From: Butyrivibrio sp.
GTDB lineage: Bacteria; Bacillota; Clostridia; Lachnospirales; Lachnospiraceae
Direction of reading: 5' to 3'
Assembly (NCBI GenBank): GCA_017446685.1
Contig: JAFSQI010000083.1
Coordinates: 1 to 64,000 of the forward strand
DNA: 64,000 nucleotides
This document shows, in pieces, positions 33,744-42,330 of this stretch. A program made the position numbers and the translations under genes. The notes beneath the pieces are model-generated. The model ran no database searches. It saw nothing but the letters and a program-made list of their open reading frames with translations, and was not told the origin of the DNA. Position 1 is the stretch's first letter; every line of letters begins with the position of its first letter.

Positions 33744-35681
33744 TTAAGTTTGAACATTTATATCTTCATAAAAACTATTTGAAAAATCGACCAATAAATC
33801 ATCAAAAGCCCCTGAAAAAGCATACATTCCCACAAGTGCTCCTGTAAATCTTTTTCCCTTTTTAAGCCCTTCGTCACATAAATAATATACATTATCAAGT
33901 ACATTAAAAGGTATTATTTCTGATTTTTTTCCACTGGTTTCCAAAAAATTATAATACAATTTTCTTGTAAGATAAGATGTTTCCATCTTAAAACTTATAC
34001 CGCAAAACTTATCTTCTATTTTTTTCGAAAACTGCCATTTGTCATCATCACCAATGTGTTCTCTAGTGTAAACAAAAGTATCAGGCCCTTTTTTTATTAT
34101 ACCAAATTCAAAAAAAGTATTTTCATCATAATATCCGGTTATACCAGCTCTTTGAGAATCTTTAAGCTCATGCTCTGATATATTCAAATCAGCGCTATAG
34201 TTAAAAGAAAAAGATGTCTGTCTTCTAAGAACAATGTTTCTGCTATTTACATCAGATAAATCATATTTGCTTCCTTTAATCACAAAATGCTTTCCATTTT
34301 TATCTTCTTTATATGAAATATCTCCGTTTTTGAATGTTCTTGGAGTCATATAATCCATTGGAAGTCCGCAATTTGATACCATAGTTTTATTATATTCAGT
34401 CTTTTTCATCTCAGGAAAAGGATTTATCTGCATACATGAAGGTCCCTTTAAATTATTGACAACAGGCCATCCATCAGCTGTCCACGTAACCGGATCAATT
34501 GCAGTTTCCCGCCCAAGAATGCTATATTCATCATTCATTTTTCTTCCACAAAGATAGACCATGTACCATCGTCCGTCCGGTGTGTCGACAAGATCTCCAT
34601 GCCCGCATCGTTGAATAAGCGCATCCTCATCCTCCTGACGCATTATTGGATTGTAGGGACAAGGCTCATAATTGCCGAATAACTCTTTCGACCTTGAAAC
34701 AGTCACGCGATGCCCTGGACCTGTTCCTCCCTCTGCTTCAAGAAGATAATAATATCCATCTTTTTTATAAAGATGTGGTCCTTCAGGCGCTCTCTTATGA
34801 TCTCCATAAAACAAAAGCCTTGCATCTGATATCTGCCTGGTTGCTGTTTCATCCAGTTCGAATATTCTGGCTCCTCGATTTAAAAGCATGTATCTTTTGC
34901 CATCATCATCATTAAAAATACTTGGATCAATTCCATCTTCGTCAATAAATGCCGGCTCAGAATAAGGGCCTTCAGGTTTATCCGAAGAAACGACAATCTG
35001 TCTGCGATAAACAGGTGGTACATCATTTAATCTATAAGTGGCAGTTATGTAAAATCTACCTTTGTAAAAAGATATATCCGGTGCCCAAAAACCTCTTCCA
35101 CCTTCAAGTTTGTCAATTCCTGCCCATTCAGGATTAGTAATTGCATACCCAATAATTTCCCAGTTAATGAGGTCTTTTGAATGAGAAACCGGAATACATG
35201 GGAAAAAGATAAACGAAGAATTGACCATATAGTAATCATCTCCGACTCTGCAAATAGACGGATCAGGAAAAAAGCCACATCTTATGGGATTACGATAAAA
35301 ATCCTCATAAGGATGTTCATATTTGTCAGCAAGATAATCGTCAATTTCTTTAGAATAATAATCTTTATTTCTCACAATATCCCATGGTGTACATAGATTC
35401 TTGTCGCCTTTAAGCGGGTCCATTCCACATTTTTCTACAAGATATTTAAAAAGCTTGTAATTTCCTGATTCTGCAGCATAATGAAGAACATTTCTATGAT
35501 TATCATCATATTCATTAAGACTTATCCTTGAATATTCAACACGCCACTTAACTATTCCAAAATCACCTATTCTTGCAGCCTCAAAGAAACATTCTTTATT
35601 TATTAACGTTGGTTCATTTATCAATATTTCGCGAACTTTTTCAAAATGGTTTTGCCGTATTTCATCAATTAAATTACTCAT
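33744..35681 (-). CDS. Ankyrin-repeat - GH43 glycosidase fusion
   Basis: A 645-residue protein without signal peptide. Residues 1-125 hold ankyrin-type repeats (CFFEAARIGDFGIVKW, NVLHYAAESGNYKLFKYLVEKCGMDP, TPWDIVRN). From about 135 a GH43 five-bladed propeller begins: general base Asp140 in FFPDPS, pKa modulator Asp252 in IDPSIF, acid Glu300 in APEGPHLY. A C-terminal beta-sandwich (about 430-640) completes the usual GH43-xylosidase layout. It lies 21 bases after the other GH43 gene. GH43 enzymes cut xylosyl, arabinosyl or galactosyl ends, here on imported oligosaccharides in the cytoplasm. Ankyrin fused to a glycosidase is unusual; the reading frame is continuous, so the fusion is real in this sequence. 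Confidence 0.9.
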   Translation of the reverse strand: MSNLIDEIRQNHFEKVREILINEPTLINKECFFEAARIGDFGIVKWRVEYSRISLNEYDDNHRNVLHYAAESGNYKLFKYLVEKCGMDPLKGDKNLCTPWDIVRNKDYYSKEIDDYLADKYEHPYEDFYRNPIRCGFFPDPSICRVGDDYYMVNSSFIFFPCIPVSHSKDLINWEIIGYAITNPEWAGIDKLEGGRGFWAPDISFYKGRFYITATYRLNDVPPVYRRQIVVSSDKPEGPYSEPAFIDEDGIDPSIFNDDDGKRYMLLNRGARIFELDETATRQISDARLLFYGDHKRAPEGPHLYKKDGYYYLLEAEGGTGPGHRVTVSRSKELFGNYEPCPYNPIMRQEDEDALIQRCGHGDLVDTPDGRWYMVYLCGRKMNDEYSILGRETAIDPVTWTADGWPVVNNLKGPSCMQINPFPEMKKTEYNKTMVSNCGLPMDYMTPRTFKNGDISYKEDKNGKHFVIKGSKYDLSDVNSRNIVLRRQTSFSFNYSADLNISEHELKDSQRAGITGYYDENTFFEFGIIKKGPDTFVYTREHIGDDDKWQFSKKIEDKFCGISFKMETSYLTRKLYYNFLETSGKKSEIIPFNVLDNVYYLCDEGLKKGKRFTGALVGMYAFSGAFDDLLVDFSNSFYEDINVQT

Positions 35682-35702
35682 TTCACCACCGCTTATCAGA
35701 AG

Positions 35703-37364
35703 TTATATTTCTGTTGTATGTACATAAAGAAAATCTGCATATCCTTTGCTGTCAACATTATCCGAAAGAGAATAAATTCCTACTTTTGCACCAACCCAGG
35801 TATGATCTGAAGGAGTATATGAAACTCCCAAATCCATCAGATTAGAAGAATCCTTACCAATCTGCAAGCATATTTTCAAAACAGGATTTTTTCCACCTAA
35901 AGGCTTGAATACGTTTTGAAAATACATATCATCTGATGATAATGTCTTATCTTCATGAGAAAATTCCATTTTCCACAATATATTTTTTATTGCACTATCT
36001 AAAGAAATACCTTTTTCCTCGCAATACTGTGACAAAGAAAACTTGCTTTCTATAATTTCTTCTTTGTTATCATCCTGTCCTTCAGAATTAATTACCACTA
36101 CAAAATATTCATCATTTTCTTTTTCAAGAAAAGCTGAAAGGTATTGTCCTCCTGTCATACAAACGCCTGCTCTGTCTCCTGATAAAAGACCGGACGCATC
36201 CATAAGAATTTCCGTCTTAAACATTGGATAAATAAGCTTTTGAGTAAGAACATTTGAGCTTTTCCAGATGATAGGCTCTTTTTCTCCGGATGGATTTACT
36301 GCAAATAATCTTAAACCATTTTTTCCATCATTTACTTTACCGCAAAAAGAATCGTAATGGTTTCCAAGCCATTGCCACAAAAGTCCATAACATCCGTTTT
36401 CAAAATCATCTGATGATTCCAAATAGCAAGGTTCATCAATTACACCAGTATTTGGCTTATTCATCTCATAAACAGGTTCTCCGCAATTTTCACTATCAGG
36501 ATTTCCCCCGATTATAGGCCATCCGGCTTTCCATACTACAGGCTGCAAATGACATATTCTTCCATAAAGTCCTCTATCCTGAAAATGAATAAACCACTCA
36601 TCACCATTTACAGTATCAATAAGTGCTCCTTGATGAGGTCCATTAATTACGGTATTACCTGTATGCATTACCTCTTTAATTTCATAAGGGCCATAAATAT
36701 TTTTACTTCTAAGAGCTACCTGATATCCCTCTTTAACGCCTCCGGCAGGAGCAAATATATAATAATAACCGTCTCTTTTATAGACTTTTGGCCCTTCTAT
36801 TGTTACAGCAGGATGCTCAGGATCATTGCCATTAAAAATAAAATGATCCTCAGTCAATGCTTTTGTTCCATCAGGAGATATTTCGAAAATGCCTAGAATA
36901 CTCTTAAATCCGATTCTACTTTTTGCATAGCCATGGATAACATACGCTTTTCCGTCATCATCCCAGAAAGGACAAGAATCGATAAGCCCCTTTCCAGGCA
37001 AAATACAAATAGGCTTATCCCACTCTCCTAAAGGATCTTTTGTTTTCACAACATAGAATCCTTCATCAGGCATGCCGTAAAAAATAAAGAAATATCCATC
37101 ATGATATCTTATTGCCGGAGCCCAGATTCCTTCAGAATGTCTCGGAATATCAAAACGTTTTTCTTCAATATTTTTTACCGCATAATTAACCAGCTTCCAA
37201 TTAACCATATCTTTAGAAATAAGTATCGGAAGTCCGGGAGTATAGTTAAAGCTGGAGGCAGTCATATAATATGTATCGTCAACTCTTATTACATCAGGAT
37301 CACTGTAATCCGCAAACAAAATCGGATTTCTGAAATTTGTTCCAAGGTCTGCATAATTTCCCAT
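35703..37364 (-). CDS. GH43 beta-xylosidase/alpha-L-arabinofuranosidase
   Basis: A 553-residue cytoplasmic glycosidase. The start is set at 37364 (MGNYADL) because AGAGG lies six bases before it; an ATG seven codons upstream overlaps the preceding gene and lacks a good Shine-Dalgarno. GH43 residues are visible: Asp22 in YSDPDVIR (base), Asp129 in IDSCPFWDDDG (modulator), Glu190 in TIEGPKVY (acid). A C-terminal beta-sandwich of about 200 residues follows. No signal peptide, so it acts on imported oligosaccharides. It is coupled to the SGNH esterase upstream and the ankyrin-GH43 gene downstream. Confidence 0.93.
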   Translation of the reverse strand: MGNYADLGTNFRNPILFADYSDPDVIRVDDTYYMTASSFNYTPGLPILISKDMVNWKLVNYAVKNIEEKRFDIPRHSEGIWAPAIRYHDGYFFIFYGMPDEGFYVVKTKDPLGEWDKPICILPGKGLIDSCPFWDDDGKAYVIHGYAKSRIGFKSILGIFEISPDGTKALTEDHFIFNGNDPEHPAVTIEGPKVYKRDGYYYIFAPAGGVKEGYQVALRSKNIYGPYEIKEVMHTGNTVINGPHQGALIDTVNGDEWFIHFQDRGLYGRICHLQPVVWKAGWPIIGGNPDSENCGEPVYEMNKPNTGVIDEPCYLESSDDFENGCYGLLWQWLGNHYDSFCGKVNDGKNGLRLFAVNPSGEKEPIIWKSSNVLTQKLIYPMFKTEILMDASGLLSGDRAGVCMTGGQYLSAFLEKENDEYFVVVINSEGQDDNKEEIIESKFSLSQYCEEKGISLDSAIKNILWKMEFSHEDKTLSSDDMYFQNVFKPLGGKNPVLKICLQIGKDSSNLMDLGVSYTPSDHTWVGAKVGIYSLSDNVDSKGYADFLYVHTTEI

Positions 37365-37377
37365 GTTTTTCCTCTTT

Positions 37378-38100
37378 TCATCCATTTATTTCAATATCAG
37401 AATTAGCTTCAAGAAGCTCCTTTGCTGCAATTAAAGAAGCATACGGATTCCCAAGCTCCAATAAGCCTTTAGCTATCATTCCGGAATAAAGGCATGCTCC
37501 TTCATATTTTAAGTGTGAATTGTCTTTTTTGCCTTCAGGTGCCCATGAAGCCTCCCCCGGTGCAAGATTCATATAATATTTTTTTGAAGCTTCATCACCT
37601 GTCTTTTCAAGAAATTCTCTGCTCATCGAAAAAAGATCAACAATCGGAACGTCAAACTTTTCAGCAGCTTCTTTCATCCCTTTCACATATTCTGTATGCT
37701 CGGAATCCTTCAATTTACCATTCTCATCAAATAGTCGTCTCTCAACCGATGTAATAAAAACAGGATAAGCCCCCTTATTTCTTGCCACATTAACAAACTT
37801 ACCCAAATTGACTATAAACTCTCCATGAGGGTCTGTATATCTTGTAGGATCTTTTATCTTTTCATCATTATGGCCAAATTGAATAAAAAGATAATCTCCC
37901 GACGTAATCTCATTGTAAATTGTTGCAAGTCTGCTTTCATCAATGAAGCTCTTTGTGCTTCTTCCATTTACAGCGTGATTATAAATGACAACATCTTCTT
38001 TAGTATATCTGTCAAATGCTTGAGCTATACCGGTCTGCGGATATGTATTAAATTTGTTACAGGCAACTGTTGAATCTCCTGCCCAAAATATGTGTCTCAT
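37378..38100 (-). CDS. SGNH hydrolase, rhamnogalacturonan acetylesterase-like
   Basis: A 240-residue esterase. The nucleophile is Ser10 in WAGDSTVA, block III is QFGHNDEK, and the catalytic Asp-His pair is in the C-terminal DNSHLKYEG. The pattern fits carbohydrate esterase family 12 (RhgT/YesT type), which removes acetyl groups from rhamnogalacturonan; acetyl-xylan is another possible substrate. I use the ATG at 38100, preceded by AAGGAG; earlier in-frame starts are TTG or inside the Shine-Dalgarno. It has no signal peptide and is the first gene of the GH43 operon. Confidence 0.88.
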   Translation of the reverse strand: MRHIFWAGDSTVACNKFNTYPQTGIAQAFDRYTKEDVVIYNHAVNGRSTKSFIDESRLATIYNEITSGDYLFIQFGHNDEKIKDPTRYTDPHGEFIVNLGKFVNVARNKGAYPVFITSVERRLFDENGKLKDSEHTEYVKGMKEAAEKFDVPIVDLFSMSREFLEKTGDEASKKYYMNLAPGEASWAPEGKKDNSHLKYEGACLYSGMIAKGLLELGNPYASLIAAKELLEANSDIEING

Positions 38101-38221
38101 AATCATTCTCCTTTTCAACAAATATATTGTAATTTTATAAATTTTAAAAAATTATTTATAGCGTCGACTTGACTAATATATTGCTTATTTTTCACAAATA
38201 CATTTCATCAATCCTTACTCA

Positions 38222-38277
38222 TTTTTAAAAAGAAAACTCCCGAAATCAAGCCAGTCAATAGCCTGATTTCGAGAGTT
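38222..38277 (-). terminator. Intrinsic terminator of the uronide/pectin ABC importer operon
   Basis: AACTCNCGAAATCA-type arms (38235-38277) with an inner GCC/GGC are followed on the minus strand by TTTTCTTTTTAAAAA. Confidence 0.88.
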
Positions 38278-38305
38278 AAATACTTTTTCAAAAAAGAAAA
38301 ACAAA

Positions 38306-39181
38306 TTATTCTTTTACAGCTCCTACATTAACACCCTGTACAAAGTACTTCTGAAGGAAAGGATATGCAACCATGAAAGGAAGAATTGCACAAACAATAG
38401 CTGCATAATACAAAGTATTCTGTGATACTTTGTAAGCTGTCGTCGGCGTATCACCGTCCATGATCATAACTCTCAGCTTGTACTGGAAGTTAACCTGATC
38501 AGGATTTGTAATATAAATCTGTACTGTGCTGTAGTCATTCCATACAGTTACCGCATACATAAGACCAATTGATGCAAGTGCTGCCTTGGAAAGAGGAAGT
38601 ACAATTTTGAAGAAAATACCCATTGGAGAGCAACCATCAATTTCGGCTGCCTCAAAAAGTGAGCCTGGAATTCCTTCAAAGAAGTTCTTCATAAGTACAA
38701 GGTTATATACATTCATACCATGCTTTATAACCAGAATCCACATTGTATCAACCAAATGGAGCTGTTTCATAACAAGGTATTCAGGAATCATACCGCCGGA
38801 GAATATCATAGTAAAAAGGAGGAAGAAAGACATTGCACTTCTGCCCGGCATTTCATTTTGTGTTAAAACATATCCACCAAGAGTTGATAAAACAAGACCA
38901 AGTAATGTTCCAAGTACAGTAGTGATAACTGAATTAAGGAAAGGTCTATAAAGTCTAACTGTTGTAAAAATAGTAAGGTATCCGTTAACTGTAAAATCTT
39001 CAGGCCATAGTTTGAACTGGTAAACACCTACAGCATTAAAAGAATCTACTAAAACCTTCCAAATAGGAATGAGAACTATAAGAGCAACAATAACGAATAC
39101 AACATAGTTTACTACGTCAAATACATGTACTTTATTTTTATTAGCTTTTACACGTACCTGCTCCATCTTTGCCTGTGCCAT
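38306..39181 (-). CDS. Carbohydrate ABC transporter permease (LplC/YtcP type)
   Basis: A 291-residue membrane protein with six transmembrane helices. The permease loop EAAEIDGCSPMGIFFKIVLPLSK (coupling motif EAA---G) lies near residue 190, and it ends in the typical FVQGVNVGAVKE tail of LplC/YesQ permeases. It pairs with the permease upstream and the lipoprotein at 40320. As usual for this subfamily there is no ATPase gene in the operon, so a shared MsmX-like ATPase elsewhere must energise it. Flanking genes suggest oligogalacturonide, rhamnogalacturonan or xylan oligosaccharides as substrate. Confidence 0.93.
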   Translation of the reverse strand: MAQAKMEQVRVKANKNKVHVFDVVNYVVFVIVALIVLIPIWKVLVDSFNAVGVYQFKLWPEDFTVNGYLTIFTTVRLYRPFLNSVITTVLGTLLGLVLSTLGGYVLTQNEMPGRSAMSFFLLFTMIFSGGMIPEYLVMKQLHLVDTMWILVIKHGMNVYNLVLMKNFFEGIPGSLFEAAEIDGCSPMGIFFKIVLPLSKAALASIGLMYAVTVWNDYSTVQIYITNPDQVNFQYKLRVMIMDGDTPTTAYKVSQNTLYYAAIVCAILPFMVAYPFLQKYFVQGVNVGAVKE

Positions 39182-39193
39182 AATGTTCCCTCC

Positions 39194-40150
39194 TTAAATA
39201 ATTCCGCGTCCACGAACTTTCTTACTAGCGTAATTACATACAAGAACAAGTACGCAACCTACAATTGATTTAAACAAACCAACCGCGGTCGTATAACCGT
39301 AATCTGGTATCGCAGTAAGGAAGGTCTGACGGTAAATATATGTTGAAATTACATCGGAAACATCGAAAACACGGTTATTATATAATACGAATACTGACTC
39401 AAAAAGATTGAGAACCTTAGCAAGGTTAAGAATCAGTACAATAATTACTGTGTTCATAAGTGCAGGAACTGTTACATACCAAATCTTCTGAAGTCTGGAT
39501 GCACCATCGATATCTGCAGCTTCATAAAGCTCAGGATTGATACCTGAAAGTGTTGCCAGGAAAATAACTGTTCCCCAACCTGTCTCTTTCCAGATATTAA
39601 TCAAGTAGAAAATTGGTCTCCACATTGACTGAGTATGAAGGAAATCAATACTCTGGCTCAAAATTCCCCATGACTTCAAAGTTTCATTTACAAAACCTGT
39701 TGAAGATTTAGAGAGGAACAACTGGAAAATAGCAGCTACAACTGCCCAAGACATAAAGTGTGGTAAATAGATAATTGTCTGCAAAGATTTTTTTGCAAAC
39801 ATGTTATGCATCTCATTCAAGAAAACTGAAACAAGAACTGATGTAAGTGTTGTAATGATAAGTTTAGTAATTGAAATCTGTAAGGTGTTACTAAAAGCTG
39901 TCCAGAACTCCTTTTTAGCGAACATAGTCTCGAAGTTCTTAAGTCCTACCCATGTAATATTCCTGAGTTTATACTCGTAAAAAGCATAACGCACACCAAG
40001 CATTGGCCAGTAGTAAATTATAATTACAAATACAAGAACCGGCAAAAACATAAGATAATAACCGCGATTATTCCAAATACGAGTGCCTAGAGGTTTCTTG
40101 TTGATAGGAGCGCCTGTGGATGTAGTAGCAACATTCTGATTCTTACTCAT
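39194..40150 (-). CDS. Carbohydrate ABC transporter permease (LplB/YteP type)
   Basis: A 318-residue permease with six helices, the YYWPMLGVRYAFYEYKL N-terminal segment typical of LplB, and the coupling motif EAADIDGASRLQKIWYVTVP. It starts after a hairpin terminator that follows the binding-protein gene. Its leader holds a TATAAT flanked by GTTTACG and CGTAAAC arms, so it may also have its own promoter. A GGAAGAGG Shine-Dalgarno is present. Confidence 0.93.
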   Translation of the reverse strand: MSKNQNVATTSTGAPINKKPLGTRIWNNRGYYLMFLPVLVFVIIIYYWPMLGVRYAFYEYKLRNITWVGLKNFETMFAKKEFWTAFSNTLQISITKLIITTLTSVLVSVFLNEMHNMFAKKSLQTIIYLPHFMSWAVVAAIFQLFLSKSSTGFVNETLKSWGILSQSIDFLHTQSMWRPIFYLINIWKETGWGTVIFLATLSGINPELYEAADIDGASRLQKIWYVTVPALMNTVIIVLILNLAKVLNLFESVFVLYNNRVFDVSDVISTYIYRQTFLTAIPDYGYTTAVGLFKSIVGCVLVLVCNYASKKVRGRGII

Positions 40151-40224
40151 AGCATCCTCTTCCTTTCACAAAATAGCGTTTACGAATCTACTTATATTAT
40201 ATCAAAAATCGTAAACTTTTCCAT

Positions 40225-40271
40225 AAAAAACCCATCCCATTGAAGAATATATTACTCCCCAAGGGGATGGG
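40225..40271 (-). terminator. Intra-operon terminator after the sugar-binding lipoprotein gene
   Basis: CCCATCCC and GGGATGGG arms (40231-40271, with a long loop that adds CCTTGGGG pairing) are followed by TTTTTT on the minus strand, between the binding protein and its permeases. Confidence 0.8.
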
Positions 40272-40319
40272 AAAAATAATCATTACTGTCGTCTGAAAAG
40301 CAACAATAATTTCACTTAA

Positions 40320-42014
40320 TTACTGTGCATTAAGTTCAGAAACGATCTGCTCTGATACATCGCCATAAGCTTCTACGTACTGAGCTACTGCTTCTTCAGG
40401 TGTAATTTCACCTGCTACAGCCTGCTTCATAAGAGTAGTCTTAACTTCAACAAGCTCAGCCTCAACTTCTGTAAGAGTTTCGCAAGAAGCTGCTGCAGGA
40501 GCGTCTACACAGTTCTCTGTGAAGAACTTGTTACCTTCTGCAACGAGTTCATCATTATCAACGAATCCGTTTGTAAGAGGAGCAATTACAAGTACAGCAT
40601 CAAGGTGATTCTTCTTCCACAATGAGTTAGGGTCATTAGGAGACTGCTTAAGGTGGAACTCACCATCAGCATATTCGTATGATTTCTCATTTTCTGTACC
40701 TTCGTTTGTCTTGAAGGACTCAGCCTTTGTTGACCAGTGAACGTCCTCAGCACCATATGTCCAAAGTGTCTGAACTCTGTCACCATCAAGCATTGTCTCA
40801 AGAAGTGCATCAAAGATAGCCTGCTCACGAGAATCATTGCCATCCTGATCGTCTGTAATTACCCATACAGGAGCTTCTCTGTTGAGGTATCCGCCCCATG
40901 TATCCTTGATTTCCTGAATAGGAGCAAGCTGTACAAGTCTGTCATCACCAAGATCGTTGTCAACTTCCTGCTTCTCCATGTTTGTTGTAAGAGTTCTAAG
41001 CCATGTACCAGCCCAGTATGTGAATACACCTTCTGATGTTGACTGGTCATTTGAGAAGAACTTCTCACGAGCCTGCTTTGTTCCTGCATCCTCAGTATCA
41101 GGATCGATTACGCCATCAGCATAACCCTGAGCAAGTCTTGCAAGAGCATCAATTGTAGCCTGCTCTGTGAATCCGTCTACCCAAACACCATCCTTCTGAT
41201 AGAATGAAGGATAAGCGCCCTGCCAGAACTCAGGCATGTAGTTGATATATGGAGCCTCATCAAGCTTACCATAACCTGCAGCGATTACGCCGTATGTTCC
41301 TGCTGAACCGTTTCCATCTGGATCATTTTCTGTAAATGCCTTAAGCATTGCATAGTAATCATCAAATGTCTTGATATCCTCTGCCTTCATTCCTACAGCA
41401 TCAAGCCATGACTGCTTAACATAAGTAACACATCCGTTACCATATGTAGGAGCGAAACCATAAAGAGCACCATCAGAAGTCTTCATGTTCTCGTTTACTG
41501 AAGGAAGTGTAACACGAGACTGGAATTCAGCATTTTCATAAGCATCAGCCATGTTCCAAAGAAGACCTGTTGTCTGATACTGTCTGAGCATTGTTGCGCT
41601 CATGATAAGAGCATCAGGATATCCTTCATCACCAGGCTGACCTGTTGTAAGAAGACGTGATACTGTGCCTGAGTAATCTGAGTGATCAAGCTGGTTGATG
41701 TTGAGCTTGATAGGATGTCCAAGCTTCTCAGAAACAGCTTCTTCCCACTGCTGAACGAATTCAGCCTGTCCGCTCTCAACTGTTGCTGTTACAGTACCGT
41801 CAACAACGATGTTAAGAGTCTCAAGAACATAATCCTCAGCGGCTGCAGTATCTGTTGTTGATGTTGCTGTTGTAGAATCAGATGTCTGTGTCTCTGTTGT
41901 TGTGTTGTCACCAGTTGTAGTAGTTGTTGTTGTTCCTGCATCTGTGCTTCCGCATGCTGCAAGAGAAGCTACCATTGCTGTTGACAGAAGTAATGATAAA
42001 ACTTTCTTTTTCAT
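40320..42014 (-). CDS. Extracellular sugar-binding lipoprotein of an LplABC-type importer
   Basis: A 564-residue lipoprotein with lipobox SLAAC (Cys21), a Thr/Asp-rich linker (about 23-55) and a large type-1 solute-binding fold typical of LplA/YtcQ proteins. The start is placed at 42014 because GGGAGG lies ten bases before it; the upstream in-frame ATG overlaps that Shine-Dalgarno. It delivers oligosaccharides to the two permeases downstream. Its promoter has near-consensus boxes and a perfect CG-centred palindrome just after the start of transcription, so it is probably repressed in the absence of substrate or under good carbon supply. Confidence 0.92.
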   Translation of the reverse strand: MKKKVLSLLLSTAMVASLAACGSTDAGTTTTTTTGDNTTTETQTSDSTTATSTTDTAAAEDYVLETLNIVVDGTVTATVESGQAEFVQQWEEAVSEKLGHPIKLNINQLDHSDYSGTVSRLLTTGQPGDEGYPDALIMSATMLRQYQTTGLLWNMADAYENAEFQSRVTLPSVNENMKTSDGALYGFAPTYGNGCVTYVKQSWLDAVGMKAEDIKTFDDYYAMLKAFTENDPDGNGSAGTYGVIAAGYGKLDEAPYINYMPEFWQGAYPSFYQKDGVWVDGFTEQATIDALARLAQGYADGVIDPDTEDAGTKQAREKFFSNDQSTSEGVFTYWAGTWLRTLTTNMEKQEVDNDLGDDRLVQLAPIQEIKDTWGGYLNREAPVWVITDDQDGNDSREQAIFDALLETMLDGDRVQTLWTYGAEDVHWSTKAESFKTNEGTENEKSYEYADGEFHLKQSPNDPNSLWKKNHLDAVLVIAPLTNGFVDNDELVAEGNKFFTENCVDAPAAASCETLTEVEAELVEVKTTLMKQAVAGEITPEEAVAQYVEAYGDVSEQIVSELNAQ

Positions 42015-42053
42015 TAAATTTGTTCCTCCCATATTTAATGTTTAAGTTAAAAA

Positions 42054-42067
42054 TGTAAGCGTTTTCA
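42054..42067. promoter_or_regulatory. cre/LacI-type operator at the sugar-binding lipoprotein promoter
   Basis: TGAAAACGCTTACA (minus strand) fits TGWNANCGNTNWCA. It is located roughly +9 to +22 relative to the predicted start of transcription, a roadblock or repression position. It is near-identical to the site at 43896-43909. Confidence 0.7.
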
Positions 42068-42082
42068 CTTGCTTATGTACGT

Positions 42083-42111
42083 ACTTTATCATGTATTTGA
42101 AACCTTTGCAA
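42083..42111 (-). promoter_or_regulatory. Promoter of the sugar-binding lipoprotein gene
   Basis: TTGCAA (42106-42111) and TAAAGT (42083-42088) with 17-base spacing on the minus strand. The surrounding region 42068-42330 holds no gene; near 42271-42304 it has a GCACAAT/ATTGTGC hairpin of unclear role. Confidence 0.65.
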
Positions 42112-42330
42112 GCACGAATTTTGTAGGATTTGTAACAAACTTGTACATTTTTTTTGAGAAGTGCCATTTTTACTGCATTTCCGTAAGTGCTTTCATGTAA
42201 AAAATTTACAAATAAATTTTTAATAAACTTTGAACAAATAAAATGCTGTATGTATTTTTGCACAATTTTCATGCATGAATAAGTTGCTTCTATTGTGCAT
42301 TTTTAAATTTGTCTCTGATCATTTTGTATA

